A model generated the notes under the pieces. The model had not been told where the DNA came from. It saw nothing but the letters and a program-made list of their open reading frames with translations, and searched no databases. From Chlorocebus sabaeus (Eukaryota > Chordata > Mammalia > Primates > Cercopithecidae), in assembly GCF_047675955.1 (NCBI RefSeq), contig NC_132914.1:44974521-45038520 (forward strand): DNA of 64,000 nt. Direction: 5' to 3'. A program made the position numbers and the translations under genes. Shown piece after piece: positions 33,086-44,800 of this stretch; position 1 is the stretch's first letter, and every line of letters begins with the position of its first letter.

Positions 33086-34265
33086 CAGCTACACCAAGAT
33101 CAGCAAGGAGTCATCTGCTTCAGAATGTGAGCCTGTGCAGCAGCAGATGGGTGTAAGACCTTCAGAGTCCCTTGAGGATAGAAGGTACTTGGAAAGACAG
33201 CAGAAGGGGAAGAGAAGGAAAAACCTCTTTCTTGGGCAGTGCTTCCACCTGAGTAGAGATCAGGCAAGGAAAGTCTTCACCAGAGGGAGAGTATATAAAA
33301 CAAAAAGTGGAGAAAAATCTAAGCATTCTTAAAGGAGCACTCTATAAGAATTTTAAATGTAGATCCTCAACTAAAACCACCAAACTTTGGAAAGGTGAAG
33401 AAATTGTATGTGTGTAATGAGTGTGGAAAGTCATTCCAGAAAAAAAAAACCCATAAAATACATATGAAAATACATACCTACTTGAGTTGTGAGGGTGGGA
33501 AACCTTTTTTGGGGGGGAGTGGCGAGGGGATGGAGTCTCATTCTGTTACCCAGTCTGGAGCACAGTGGCACCACCTCTGCTCACTGCAACCTCCACTTCC
33601 TGGGTTCAAGCGATTCTCGTGCCTTAGCCTCCTCAAGCAGCTAGGACTACAGGTGTGTGCCACCATGCTCAACTAATTTTTATATTTTTAGTAGTGATAG
33701 GGTTTTGCCACATTGGCCAGGCTGGTCTCAAACTTTTGACCTCAAGTGATCCGCCCACCTCAGCCTCTCAAAGTGCTGGGATTACACTGTGCCTGGCCGG
33801 GATGGGAAAGCTTTTATAACAGCTCGGTTCTTACTCACCTTTAAAAAATATAAACTGGGGATGACCATTTAAATGTAATCACTATGGAAAACCCTTTGGG
33901 CAGAACCCTGACCTTATTGAACATCAGAGAATTCTTACCACAGAGAAACCACGTAAATATGTGAATGAGAAAAACAGTTAACTACAAGTCATGCTTTATT
34001 TAACATGAGGAACTAGATGGTGGAGAGAGCTTATTCCAGTAAAGAGGGTGCAGTCCTACAAACCTTAGGTAGGACAGGCAAATCCACATGTGCTCTGGGA
34101 CATAAAATTATGCACTAGTATATGTTGTAGCAGACACCACAAAATCAAACCTCTAGAAATACAGTCATTATGGGAAATCCTTTTATTGGGAATACAAATT
34201 TTATTACATATCAGATTATATTAAGGTGAAGGTCATTGTGAGAAAATCTTTCTTTTTAAGGATAC
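33086..34265 (+). pseudogene. C2H2 zinc-finger protein pseudogene (KRAB-ZNF type), Alu-disrupted
   Basis: This is the relic of the finger exon of a C2H2 zinc-finger transcription factor. One finger is still complete: CNEC...HMKIH at 33413-33475, with C-x2-C-x12-H-x3-H spacing and the classic ECGKSF. The next finger begins (GGKPF) and is cut by an antisense Alu (33511-33798). After the Alu come 'GKAFI', then a decayed finger at about 33868-33975 with CNHYGKPF, LIEHQRI and a TTEKP linker. Its second Cys is Tyr and its last His is Leu, and a stop follows soon after. Further weak finger traces (YGKSF, HCEKIF) run to about 34250. 33086-33332 may be the linker region before the fingers, as it is open for 84 codons. 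An AG after pyrimidines just upstream suggests a duplicated, unprocessed copy. I cannot name the parent gene. Confidence 0.8.
33511..33798 (-). mobile_element. AluS-type element inside the zinc-finger pseudogene
   Basis: Antisense Alu. The reversed tail is degraded to a short T6 plus a G run. Flanks 'gggtgggaaaccttt' (about 33493-33507) and 'ggatgggaaagcttt' (about 33800-33814) look like a worn target duplication that spans finger codons. Confidence 0.9.
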
Positions 34266-34280
34266 TTGCGTATGGCTTAC

Positions 34281-34303
34281 ACAGGATATATATATATATA
34301 TAA
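34281..34303. repeat. Short (TA)n microsatellite
   Basis: About nine TA units directly before the T tail of an Alu. Confidence 0.9.
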
Positions 34304-34307
34304 ATGA

Positions 34308-34608
34308 TTTTTTTTTTTTTTTTTTTGAGACAAGGTCTGACTCTGTTACCCAGGCTGAAGTGCAGTGGTGTGATCTCGGCTCACTGCAGCCTCTGCCTCC
34401 TGGACTGAAGCAATCCTCCTGCCTCAGTCTCCCAAGTAGCTGGGACTACAGGCGTGTGCCACCATGCCTGGCTAATTTTTTTTTTTTTTTTTGTAGAACA
34501 GGTTTTCACCATGTTGGCCAGGCTGGTCTCAAATTCCTGAGCTCAAGTGATCCTCCCACCTTGGTGTCCCAAAGTGCTGGGATTACAGGCGTGAGCCACC
34601 ACGCGGCC
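34308..34608 (-). mobile_element. Alu (S/J type)
   Basis: Antisense Alu with a 19-T tail and a second T run (about 34477-34492) at the inter-monomer position. No clear target duplication. Confidence 0.93.
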
Positions 34609-34636
34609 AGGAGATAGATCTCATAATAAAATATGC

Positions 34637-34960
34637 AGATGTTAAAAGACACATTTAGGTACAACAAAATTTTAATGAGTTTATTTGAGCATTCAGTGAT
34701 TCGTAATTCAGTCAGCACCAGACAGGAAGCAGTTTGACATTACACCTAGGGGGCGATGGGGAAACTTTTATGAGGTGTAGTGGAAAGTCCTAGTTAGAGA
34801 TTAGTTGGTGGGTTTTCTGATTCATTAAGCTTAAGTTTCCTTTTAGTTTTACAAGTTTTACATTAAGTTTAGGCTACAGTTTTCTTACGTAGGAACCTAA
34901 GGTACTGAGGCTATCTCAGACTAATGGCTTCCCAGTTTATTTAACATAGGAACGAGAGAG
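34637..34960 (-). mobile_element. Possible ERVL-type LTR, antisense
   Basis: Features such as 'aatgagtttatttgagcatt', 'gtgattcgtaattcagtcag' and 'gtttatttaacataggaacg' resemble old ERVL LTRs read backwards. Ends and target duplication are not defined. Confidence 0.4.
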
Positions 34961-35042
34961 CAAGAAGGAAAGAATAGGAAGGAAGGAAAGAAGGAAGGAA
35001 GGAACTGGGGAAGGAAAGAAAGAAGGAAGGGAGGGAGAGAAA
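34951..35042. repeat. Purine-rich GGAA/GAAA repeat
   Basis: Imperfect GGAA and GAAA units with few interruptions. Much shorter than the tract at 15.2-15.9 kb. Confidence 0.9.
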
Positions 35043-35869
35043 ACCTTTGGGTAAAATAAAGCTCAAAGGTTTTTTTAGTCCGAAGATTCCAAAAACAAAT
35101 TCTGACAAGGAAAAGCATCAGAATTCAGGGCATGAGAGCATTGCAGGAGGAAGAAGAATGAAGAGCAGAGATGCTGGGCCATCCACTCTCATGTTTAGGG
35201 GTCTCTGAAAGAGAGGCAACTGCAGACCAGGCCAGCACTGAGTCAATAACCGACTGCTGGGAACCTTGCCGATGTGTTGCCCCTGTGGCCGCCACTCCCC
35301 ACCCTCGCATACCCACACACTGGCAGTGGGTGCTTCCAAGCAAAAGCACAGGAGGCCCAGAAGTCAGTCATGACAACATCACCTTGTTCTAACTAGACTT
35401 GAGGGCTGAAGCCAGCGAGGTTCAACGGATGTGGGTTTCCTGAGGTTTGGCGAGGAACCCTGACAGTGTCTGTCTCTGTCACCATGTTTGAAAGAAGGCT
35501 AATTGTTCATCCCAGGCCAGTGTCTAGCGAAGTTGTGTCAGTTTCCTCTCCTTCCTCTCCCATCTACATGCTAGGAGGGGCTGGGTGCATTGTGACCAGC
35601 CAGGGCAAGGATTTGACCCTCCCTGCAGAGCCTGCTTCTGTTCCTCCTCCCTCTCCACTCCCAGAGTTCTCACCTACCTCCCACCCACCTCCTTGGGATC
35701 CGGTTCTCTAATAAAGCTAGTCGGATGAATAAGCCACACCTCATGGAGGGCTATTTTGGCAAGCATACGCCTATGCTTAGCAGGATCCCCCAACAAATCA
35801 CTAAAACAGTCAGACCTCAACTGGGCTAGAATGCCAGGAAGGTCCAATCAGAACTCCTAGCTTTGCTAC
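35043..35869. other. No gene seen
   Basis: GC-moderate sequence with several overlapping ORFs of 60-81 codons on both strands (for example 35466-35711). None has a recognisable domain. An AATAAA lies at about 35710 ('ctctaataaagctagtc'). Confidence 0.4.
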
Positions 35870-35995
35870 ATGTGAGAAGAGTTAGACAATTTTCTCCAAG
35901 ACTCAGATGCCTCATCTGTTAAATGGGCATAACAATGCCTCCCTCCCAGGGTTTTATGAGAACCAGGCAAGATAGTGTCATCATGCTTTAGTTCA
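35870..35995 (+). mobile_element. MIR fragment, sense
   Basis: Has 'tgcctcatctgttaaatggg', 'cataacaatgcctccctccc' and 'agggttttatgagaaccagg', the MIR core in order. Confidence 0.75.
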
Positions 35996-36033
35996 GTGTG
36001 CGGCAAAAAAGAAGGGCACTTCAAAGCAGTAGT

Positions 36034-36324
36034 AGGGACTGGGTGCAGTGGCTCAAGCCTCTAATCCCAGCACTTTGGGAGGAAGAGGTGGTCAGATCAC
36101 CTGAGGTCAGGCGTTCAAGACCAGCCTGGCCAATGTGGCGAAACCCCATCTCTACTAAAAATACAAAAATTTATCAAGTGTGGTGGCACGCGCCTGTAGT
36201 CCCAGTTACTCAGGAGGCTGAGACAGGAGAATTGTTTGAACCAGGAGGCGGATGTTGCAGTGAGCCAAGATTGCACCATTGCATTCCAGCCTGGGAGACA
36301 GAGCAAGACTCCATTTCAAAAAAA
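36034..36324 (+). mobile_element. AluS-type element with target duplication
   Basis: Sense Alu with a short A tail. agcagtagt lies on both sides (36025-36033 and 36327-36335). Confidence 0.94.
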
Positions 36325-36335
36325 AGAGCAGTAGT

Positions 36336-37351
36336 GAGCCGAACAAAGATATACAAATGTGTAGTTTCGAACTATATTTATAATAATAGAATCAGCAGCA
36401 CCAATAAAGTACACAGCATTAGTAATATTGTCCTTAAGTGGAAATTTTAGTTACTGAGGTAGAGGAAGTAGAAAACTTATTTTAGAGCCTGTAGCACTTG
36501 GTCCCCAGCTGTGAGTAAAACCTATCTTATTTCACACTATCGTATGTCTTTGGGTCTCTAAATAGTCCCAAAAGTGACGAAAATGCAGTGCATGTTTCCT
36601 AAAACAGTGGTACTACATTGTCCATATCAATTTTTTCAAAAATCAATTTGCCTAGATCCTCATTGACTTGTCAATTTGTTATTTTGCCAGTAGAATATAT
36701 AATTTCTTTTTATAACTTGATCTTATTTTGCAGTACTGTCCTAAGGAAATGTGAAAATACTCATCGTACAAAAGAAAGAGAAATAGCCATTCAGGGCAAG
36801 GTAAGAAAGAGCGGAGGGACTCAAGTCAGGGCGAAGCAACGAGATTGAAAGAGGAGGGAGGAAAGGGTAAGGAAATGAAAAAGCAAATACTCTGGAAGCC
36901 AGCCAAGTCCCAGATGTGAGCTCCTGGTGAGTCTGTCAATCCACAGATTGCGCCGTTTCATTTGCATTTCTATTTCTTCTTAAGGCAATGATGTATATTT
37001 CATTTCACCTTTTATTTTGCTTATGATTTAATTATGAGAAGATGAGGAATCTAGGCACGAAGGAAGTTATTCTTTCCCCCCAAGTGCTACATCTGTTAGA
37101 GGTTGGATATAAGTGAATTAATTGCCAAAAATATCTGAGGGGGAAGGCACATGTTTGCTCTTCAGTTTAGTTACCAGGGATTGCCAGGGCTTCATTCCAA
37201 CATCCTATCCTTGTTATTGAAGAACAAGTACTTACCAGTAATGGGTGCGAACACTTAAACAATGAAGATATGGTTTAATCAGAAAGGATTCTTCTTCTGC
37301 TCCCAAATATCATTGCTTCCTCAATGTAGGAGTCCACTTACGACTGCTTAA
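36336..37351. other. No gene; contains one candidate exon
   Basis: Single-copy-looking sequence holding the candidate exon described at 36734-36800. Nothing else recognised. Confidence 0.45.
36734..36800 (+). other. Candidate internal exon (AG...GT)
   Basis: 67 bp bounded by a good acceptor (cttattttgcag, ending 36733) and a strong donor (caag|gtaaga, from 36801). One frame is open through it, reading TVLRKCENTHRTKERE and on. No repeat family was recognised here. Such pairs also occur by chance. Confidence 0.25.
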
Positions 37352-37391
37352 GTTACACACACACACACACACACACGCATGTGCACACACC
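37352..37391. repeat. (AC)n microsatellite
   Basis: About 12 uninterrupted AC units, then interrupted GCATGTGCACACACCC. Confidence 0.95.
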
Positions 37392-37919
37392 CACAAATAC
37401 ACTGTACTGGCTCAGTAAACATTTACTCCACTGCTGTTGAATTGTTAAATATTGAATAAATACACAGGTAATTTAGCACTTTTGATGAAAAGGCAATTTA
37501 TCCAACAAATATATATTTTTTAAAAGTATTAGTGTGTGCACTGCTACTAACTGGGTTTCGTACTGTCTTTGTTTCCCCTTTTACAGTCAAAGATAATTTT
37601 CCAAGAGCCAGCCCCACCACCTCCCTACCCACCTTTTCCAACTTTTTCCTTTCTCAGGAAAATTCCCTCTTCCCCAGTTACTTGAACTTTTGTAACACCA
37701 ACGGAGGGAAAGGGTGAGGGGAGGAGAGAGACTGAAGAGGCAGGAGACCAAGGGGAGGATGCGGGCCTAGAGTCTGAGTGGATCACATCCCGAGGTGAGT
37801 GTAGGTTGTAGAGGAAGTAATGAGAAAAAAGAGGGGGTTTTCCTCTGAGATGCCACATGATGTTCACTTCACTCTGTAGTCTCACCGTGCCCCTCCATAG
37901 AGTTAAAAGCCATCCTCAT
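37392..37919. other. No gene seen
   Basis: Single-copy-looking. Overlapping 61- and 86-codon ORFs on opposite strands are not convincing. Confidence 0.45.
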
Positions 37920-38205
37920 GCCAGGAGTTCCTAGCATTTTTAACTCAGGCTTTGATTGTACTCCAGAGCTCCAGACCCACTTGGACTTTGTTTAAGAAAC
38001 ATCTCAAATGTACTTTGTGAAAAACAAAGCATTTGATTAACACTCCCTAAAAACGTGTTTCTCCCTCAGTCTTCCCCCAACTCAGTAAATAGCAGCAACC
38101 CAGTTTTCACACAAAGACCTGAAGAGTCATCCTTGATTTTTCTCTCTACACTTGTAATAACTCTTCAGTGAGTGCTGTCAGGTGTACCTCCAAACACAGT
38201 TGAAA
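37920..38205 (+). mobile_element. L2 ORF2 fragment, sense
   Basis: 'ctcagtcttcccccaactca', 'gtaaatagcagcaacc' and 'agagtcatccttgatttttc' follow the L2 reverse-transcriptase C-terminal region in order. Confidence 0.65.
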
Positions 38206-38304
38206 TAACCCCGGGGAATGGGGGTGGAATTCTGCTTCAGGAGTATCAGAGTGTGGAATTTAGTGAAGTCCAGATCTGGGAGGCCTCACTCTAGTCTTTC
38301 TTCT

Positions 38305-38590
38305 TAATTTTTTTAAATCAATACGTTGTAATTGTACATAGTTATGGGATACAATTTGGTATTTCCATACATGCATGTTGTATAATGATCAAATTGGTAT
38401 TTAGTATATCCATCACCCTGTGAATTTATCCTTTCTTAGTGGTAAGGACATCCAAAAGTGTCTCTTCTAGATATTTTGTAATATACACTAGTTTACTCTT
38501 AACCATAGTCACCGGAATGTGCACCAGAACTTATTCCCCCTCTCTAATTGTAACTTTGTACAGTGAACCAGCCTCTTCCCATCCTCCCTG
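38305..38590 (-). mobile_element. L1M 3' UTR-type fragment, antisense
   Basis: 'attgtacatagttatgggat', 'tgatcaaattggtatttagt' and 'tatccatcaccctg' are the reversed form of an old L1 3' region. Confidence 0.7.
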
Positions 38591-38729
38591 CTCCAGTCTT
38601 TCCCACCACCCTGGTGGCTCTGATGGAGGGCCAAGGTCATTGCCTGTCTGGACCCCATGTCTAGCTGTCTTCTGAATTAAATGCCTACCCCCACTTGCCC
38701 TTGGTCCACAACTTTATCTTCCCAAATAT

Positions 38730-39040
38730 ACTATTGAGCAAAAGATTCCAGACACAAAAGAGTACATATGATATGACTCTATTCACGTAAATTTCAAAAA
38801 CAGGCAAAGCTACTACCACTGTCGGGTGGTGATGGTGATAATGGGGGGTGGGGAGCAATTGAAAGGAGTTTCAAGGAGTTTCAGTGGCTGGTTATGTTCT
38901 GTTTCTTGATTAGAACACAAATGTGTTCACTTCATGAAAATCAACAAGTTTTAAATTTATGAGTTGTGCTCATTTCTGAATGCATGTCATACTTCAATAA
39001 AAAATTTACTTAAATAAAATTTTGAAAAAAATTAAGCAAT
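38730..39040 (+). mobile_element. L1M 3' end, sense
   Basis: 'agattccagacacaaaagag', 'aatttcaaaaacaggcaaag', 'ggttatgttctgtttcttga' and the terminal 'catacttcaataaaa' are the classic L1ME/L1MC 3' end. It lies head-to-head in orientation with the antisense piece before it. Confidence 0.8.
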
Positions 39041-39190
39041 TATTTTAGGCTGAAAATGTTTGAAAACCATTAAGAACATCAAAGTGTCTGCATTTTGAAA
39101 ATACGTGATTTTATTCTTGGTGCCCATGGAGATTCAAAATGTATCTCTTTTAACAACAAATGAATTTTTCTCCTATAGTACAAAATCACT

Positions 39191-39490
39191 CTTTTTTTTT
39201 TTTTTTTTTTGAAACGAAGTCTCACTCTTGTCTCCCAGGCTAGAATGCAATGGCGCAATCTGGGCTCACTGCAACCTCCACCTCCCCGGTTCAAGCGATT
39301 CTCCTGCCTCAGCCTCGTGAGTAGCTGGGATTACAGGGGCCTGCCACCACGCCTGGTTAATTGCTCTTTTAGTAGAGGTGGGGTTTCACCATGTTGGCCA
39401 GGCTGGTCTCAAACTCCTCACCTCAGATGATCCACCTGCCTCAGGCACCCAAAGTGCTGGGATTACAGACAGGAGCCACTGCTCCCAGCC
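39191..39490 (-). mobile_element. AluS-type element
   Basis: Antisense Alu with a 19-T tail. A short duplication aatcact flanks it (39184-39190 and 39492-39498). Confidence 0.92.
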
Positions 39491-39740
39491 CAATCACTTG
39501 TTTTTAATTCAACCAAAATAAAACCAGGAATCAATCACTGTTGAGTAATGGGGATTTGTAAAAACATCTGAAATATGAAAAATGTTATCAAAACTTGGGT
39601 AGAGACTGGGGTAGCTATCAGGACACTTGTGATGGAAGCCATCACTTGGCCTAGCCTTTCAGAATTATTGTGGGACTTTCACTGAATCGGACTTCCCTTC
39701 TTTCTTAAAAGACCCGTATAGGGCAACTGTGTCTCACCAT

Positions 39741-39846
39741 ATCTCCTCCTCTTCCCCCCCCCCCTCATTCTTCTTCTTCTTCTTCCTCTTCTTCTTCTTC
39801 TTTTCTTCCTCTTCTTCTTCTTCTTCCTCTTCTTCTTCTTTTTCTA
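39741..39846. repeat. (TTC)n/(CTT)n trinucleotide repeat with C11 run
   Basis: Pyrimidine-only tract of TTC units with TCC interruptions, preceded by an 11-C run at 39754-39764. GAA/TTC repeats can form triplex DNA. Confidence 0.95.
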
Positions 39847-39993
39847 TCTAAAATGGAAAGGATGGAACCCAGAGATATCCAAACCAGACATTCTTTGTCC
39901 TCCTTGTTGACAGCTCCTGCAGATATCCCCAAACTGATTTGCTGAAGGTGAGAATCTGCCTTCTGAGTCACAAAGGGTGGCTGGGCTGCTCAC

Positions 39994-40410
39994 TTAGTCC
40001 GTTTTGTGTTGCTATAACAGAATATCTGAGATTCAGTAATTTATAAAGAAAAGGGGTCCATTTAACTCATGGTTCTGCAGGCTGGGAAGTACAAGAAACA
40101 TACCATTAGCATCTGCTGTGTGGCTCCAAACATGGTAGAGAAGGTCAAAGGGGAATTGTGAAAAGTCAAAACCCAGTGGCATCCTGGCTTTACCACAACT
40201 TATTCTCATGAGAAGAAATCCATTCTCAGGAATGAACCTAGACTAGCCAGACAAAGAATTTACTATCAAAAGGATACCAAGCCATGCATGGGGGCTCAGT
40301 CTCCATGACCAAATACTTCCCACAAGTCTACCTCCCAACCCCACAACACAAGGACCAAATTTCAACATGAGTTTTGCTGGGGACAAACAAATCCTACCCA
40401 AACCATAGCA
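39994..40410 (-). mobile_element. MST/MLT-type MaLR LTR, antisense
   Basis: Starts 'ttagtccgttttgtgttgct', has 'cagtaatttataaagaaaag' and 'ggttctgcaggctgggaagt', and ends 'ctacccaaaccatagca'. This is the reversed order of a MaLR LTR. Confidence 0.8.
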
Positions 40411-41548
40411 GCTGCCAATGACAAAATGAAACCAAGTTTCATAGGGGCCTCTCTGCTCCACATGTAGACAACTCTGCAGGCATTTGGAGCACCTGCTAGC
40501 ATGGACTAAGAGTCTGAGTGGCCCCTCCTTCCTGTGCAGAGATCCTTGTGCAGGTGGCTCTCCCTGCTGCACCCCAGGCATATCTTCAGGCATTTGGAGC
40601 ACCTGCTCACTTGGTTCAGCAGCCTGAGCCACCCCCACCCTTCCTGTGCATAGATTGTTGTACAGTAGGGCCCTCTCCACTGCAAGCAGATCTCCAGACA
40701 TTCAAAGCACCTTCTTGCTTGTTTCAGCAGCCAAAGCCTCCCTACCCCTCCCGTACAGAGATCTTGGTGTGGGGGACTTTCTCTGCTTCATGGCCAGGCA
40801 GATCTTCAGGACCCTGGAGCACCACTTTCCTGGATTAGGAGTTTAGGCTGACATCCATCCCCATCCAGAGAACTTGGGACTGAGGAGGTTTCCTAGCTCC
40901 ATGCCTAGGCACACCTCTAGATACTTGGTGGCAGCCCACTGGATTCTCCTTTGGCACTGGTGCTTATGCTTGCCATCAGGGGACATGTAAGTGGGCCTTC
41001 CAAGTCCAGCACCACCCATCTTGCCCCACCCCTCTATTCCCTGGAGCTGAGAAGAGAGCTCAGACCACTGTGCATTCCATAAATAAGCCCATTGCCTGAG
41101 GCAACAGAGAGCTCCTCTCAGTAAACAAGGATCGGGTATATACCCAGCCACACTGGCCACAACCAGCTCTCACACATAAGTGACATCTACTGGCTTGTCT
41201 GTTTAACTGCACAGCCCAGTATAATATCTAGAGAGTGTGGGAAGAGGGGAAGGGAAAGAAAAAGAAGAAAAGGCAATAATATTATTGGGAAAGAAAGAAA
41301 AACAAAAAACCTACCCACAAAAAAATAATTACAAAAATTAGAAGTGCCAGCATTTCCAGATGAGAAGGAATCAGAGCAAGAATTCTGGAACCATGAAAAA
41401 TCTGAATGTGACAACACCAAAAGAACACACTAGCTCTCCAGCAATGGTCCCTAACCCAGATGGAAACTCAGAAATGACAGATGAAGAATTCAAAGCATGA
41501 ATTGCAAGGAAGTTAATGAGATCCAAGACAAGGTTGAAAATCAACACA

Positions 41549-41868
41549 GACCAGGTGCAGTGGCTCATGCCTATAATCCCAAGACTTTGGGAGGCCAAGC
41601 TGGGGGGATCACTTGAGGTCAGGAGTTCAAGACCAGTCTGGCCAACATGGTGAAACCTTGTTTCTACTAAAAATACAAAAAATTAGCCAGGTGCGGTGGC
41701 GCACGCATGTAGTCCCAGCTACTTGGGAGGCTGAGGCGGGAGAATCACTTGACCTGGGAAGCAGAGGTAGCAGTGAGCCAAGATCATACCACTGCACTCC
41801 AGCCTAGGTGACAGAGCAAGACTCCATCTAAAAAAAAAAAAACAAACAAAAAACAAAAAAAAAAAAAC
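41549..41868 (+). mobile_element. AluS-type element in L1 ORF1, with target duplication
   Basis: Sense Alu flanked by aatcaacaca (41539-41548 and 41869-41878). The tail is A-rich with C interruptions. Confidence 0.95.
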
Positions 41869-44800
41869 AATCAACACAAAGAAACTCCTAAAGCAATCTG
41901 GAAAATGAAAGAAGAGATAAAACATCCTAAAAATAAATTAGTCAGAACTTCTGGAATTGAAAAACTCACTTAGGGAATTTCAAAATACAACTGAAAGTTT
42001 TATCAGTAGGCTGAACCAAGCAGAAGAAAGAATTTCAGAGTTTGAAGATTGATCTTTTGAACTAACCCACTTACATAAAAAATGTTTAAAGATAGACAGT
42101 CTTTGAGAAATATAGAATTATGTCAAGTGACCAAACCTGTGAATTATTGGCATTCCTGAGAAAGAAGAGAAAAAGTGAACAACCTGGAAAACATATTTGA
42201 GGAAATAATTCAAGAAAATTTTCCTAATCTTGCTAGAGAGGTAGATGTCTGGATACAAGAAATCCAGAGGACATCTGTGACAAACCATTCAAAATGAACA
42301 TAACAAAGAAATGAAGTCACTAGACTGTCCAAGGTCAACATTAAAGAAAAAAAATCTTAAAGGCAGCTAAAGACAGAGATCAGATCGCATACAAAGGGAA
42401 CCCTATCATGCTAACAGCAAACTTCTCAGTATAAACCTTACAAACCAAGATAGGTTGGGGGCCTATTTTGAGCATTCTAAAAGACAAGAAATTTCAAACA
42501 AAAATTTCATATTCCACCAGAGAGTTTTATAAGCCAGAGAGAAATAAAATCTTTTCCAGAAAAGCAAGTTGCAAGGGAATTCATTACTACTAATCATTCT
42601 TTACAAAAATTCTCAACATGGAAACTGGAAACCAAATAAACTAAAGATGGAAACTAAAGAAAGATACCTCTTAACAAAAAAGCACTCTTGAGAACATAGT
42701 CCACAGACTCTATAAAGCAACTAGACAATATAACTACAAAACATCCAGATAACAACTCCATGATAGGATCAAAACCTCACATATCAATATTAACCTTGAA
42801 TGTAAATGGTCTAAATGTTCCACTTAAAAGGCACAGTGTGGCAACTTGGATGAGAAAACAGGACCTATCTGCTGTCTTCAAGAGACCCATCTCACATGTA
42901 ATGACATCCCTAGGCTCAAAGTAAAAGGCTGGAGAAATATCTGCCATGCAAATGAAGGACAAAAAAGAGCAGGGGTCGTTATTCTTAGAAAAAAACATTT
43001 TAAACTAACAACAGTAAAAAAAGGACAAAGAAGGGCATTACACAATGATGAGGGTTCAATAAGAAGACTTAACTGTCCTAAATATATATGGTTTCAACAT
43101 TGGAGCACAAGATACATAAAACAAATATTTCTAGACCTACAAAAATACTTAAACAGCCACACAATACTGGTGGGAAGCTTCAATACCCCACTGGCAGCAT
43201 TAGATAGATAATCAAGGCAGAAAATTAACAAAGAAATTCTGCACTTAAATTTGACACTTGACCAATTCAACCTAATAGATATGTACAGAGTACTCTACAC
43301 ATCACATGGAGAATACATATATTTTTCATCTGCACACAGAGCATACTCCAAGATTGACCACATGCTTGGCCATAAAGCAAGTCTCCATAAATTCAAAAAA
43401 TCAAAATAATACCAACCATACTCTCAAACCACAGTGGAAGAAACAAAAAGAAATCAATATCAAAAGGATCTCTCAAAACTACCCAATTACATGGAAATTA
43501 AACAACTTCCTCCTAGATGACTTTGGGGTAAACAATGAAATTAATGTAGAAATTTAAAAATTCTTGGAAATAAAATAAATGAAAACAGACACAACATACC
43601 AACAGGTCTGGGATGCAGCAAAAGCAGTGTTAAGAGGTGAGTTAATAGCACTAAACACCTTCATCAAGAAGCTTGAAAGATCTCAACTTAATGATCTAAC
43701 ATCACACAGAGAGGAACTCGATAAACAAGAACAAACTAACCCCAAAGCTAACAGAAGAAAATAAATCACTAAAATCAAAGTACAACTGAAAAACATTGAC
43801 ACCCAAAAATCCATACAAAGAATCAATGAAACCAAAAGTTAATTTCTTGAAAGGATAAACAAGATTGATGGCCACTAACTAGATTAACAAAGAAAAAAGA
43901 CAGAAGATCCAAGTAAGCACAGTGAGAAATGGCAAAGATGACAATACAACTGATCGCACAGAAATACAAAAGACTCTCAGAGACTATTATGAACACCTCT
44001 ATGCACACAAACTAGAAAATTTAGAGGAAATGGATTAATTTCTGGAAACACATAATGCCCCAAGATTGAATCAGGAAGAAATTGAAACGCTGGACAGATC
44101 AATGTCGAGTTCCAAAATTGAATCAATCGTGAAAAGCTTATCAACAAAAAAGTTCCAGACCAGATGGATTCACAGTTGAATTCTGCCAGATGTACAAAGA
44201 AGAGGTAATACCAATTCTACTGAAACTATTCCAAGAAAACAAGGAGGAGGAATGCCTTCCTAACTCATTCTATGAGCCATCATCACCCTGATACCAAAAC
44301 CTGGCAAAGACACAATGAAAAAAAGAAAACTACAGGCCAGTGTCCCTGATGAACATAGACAAAAATAACTTTAACCAAATCCTACCAAACCAAATCTAAC
44401 AGCACATCAAAAACTAATTCACAGTGATCAAGTAGGCTTCATTCATGGGATGCAAGGTTGGTTCAACATATGCAAATCAATAAATATGATTCACCACATA
44501 AACAGAATTAAAAACAAAGCTGTATGATCATTTCAATAGGCATGTAGAAAACTTTTGATAAAAGATAACATCCTTTCATCATAAAAGTCCTTCACAAACT
44601 AGGCATTGAAGGAACATGGTTCAAAATAATAAGAGCCATCTATCACAAACCAACAGTCAATATCATACTGAATGGAAAAAAACTGGAAGCATTTTCCTTG
44701 AGAAGAAGAACACGACAAAGATGCCCACTCTCCTCACTGTTATTCAAAATAGCACTGAAGTGCTAGCCAGAACAATCAGGTAAGAGAAAGAAATAAAAGA

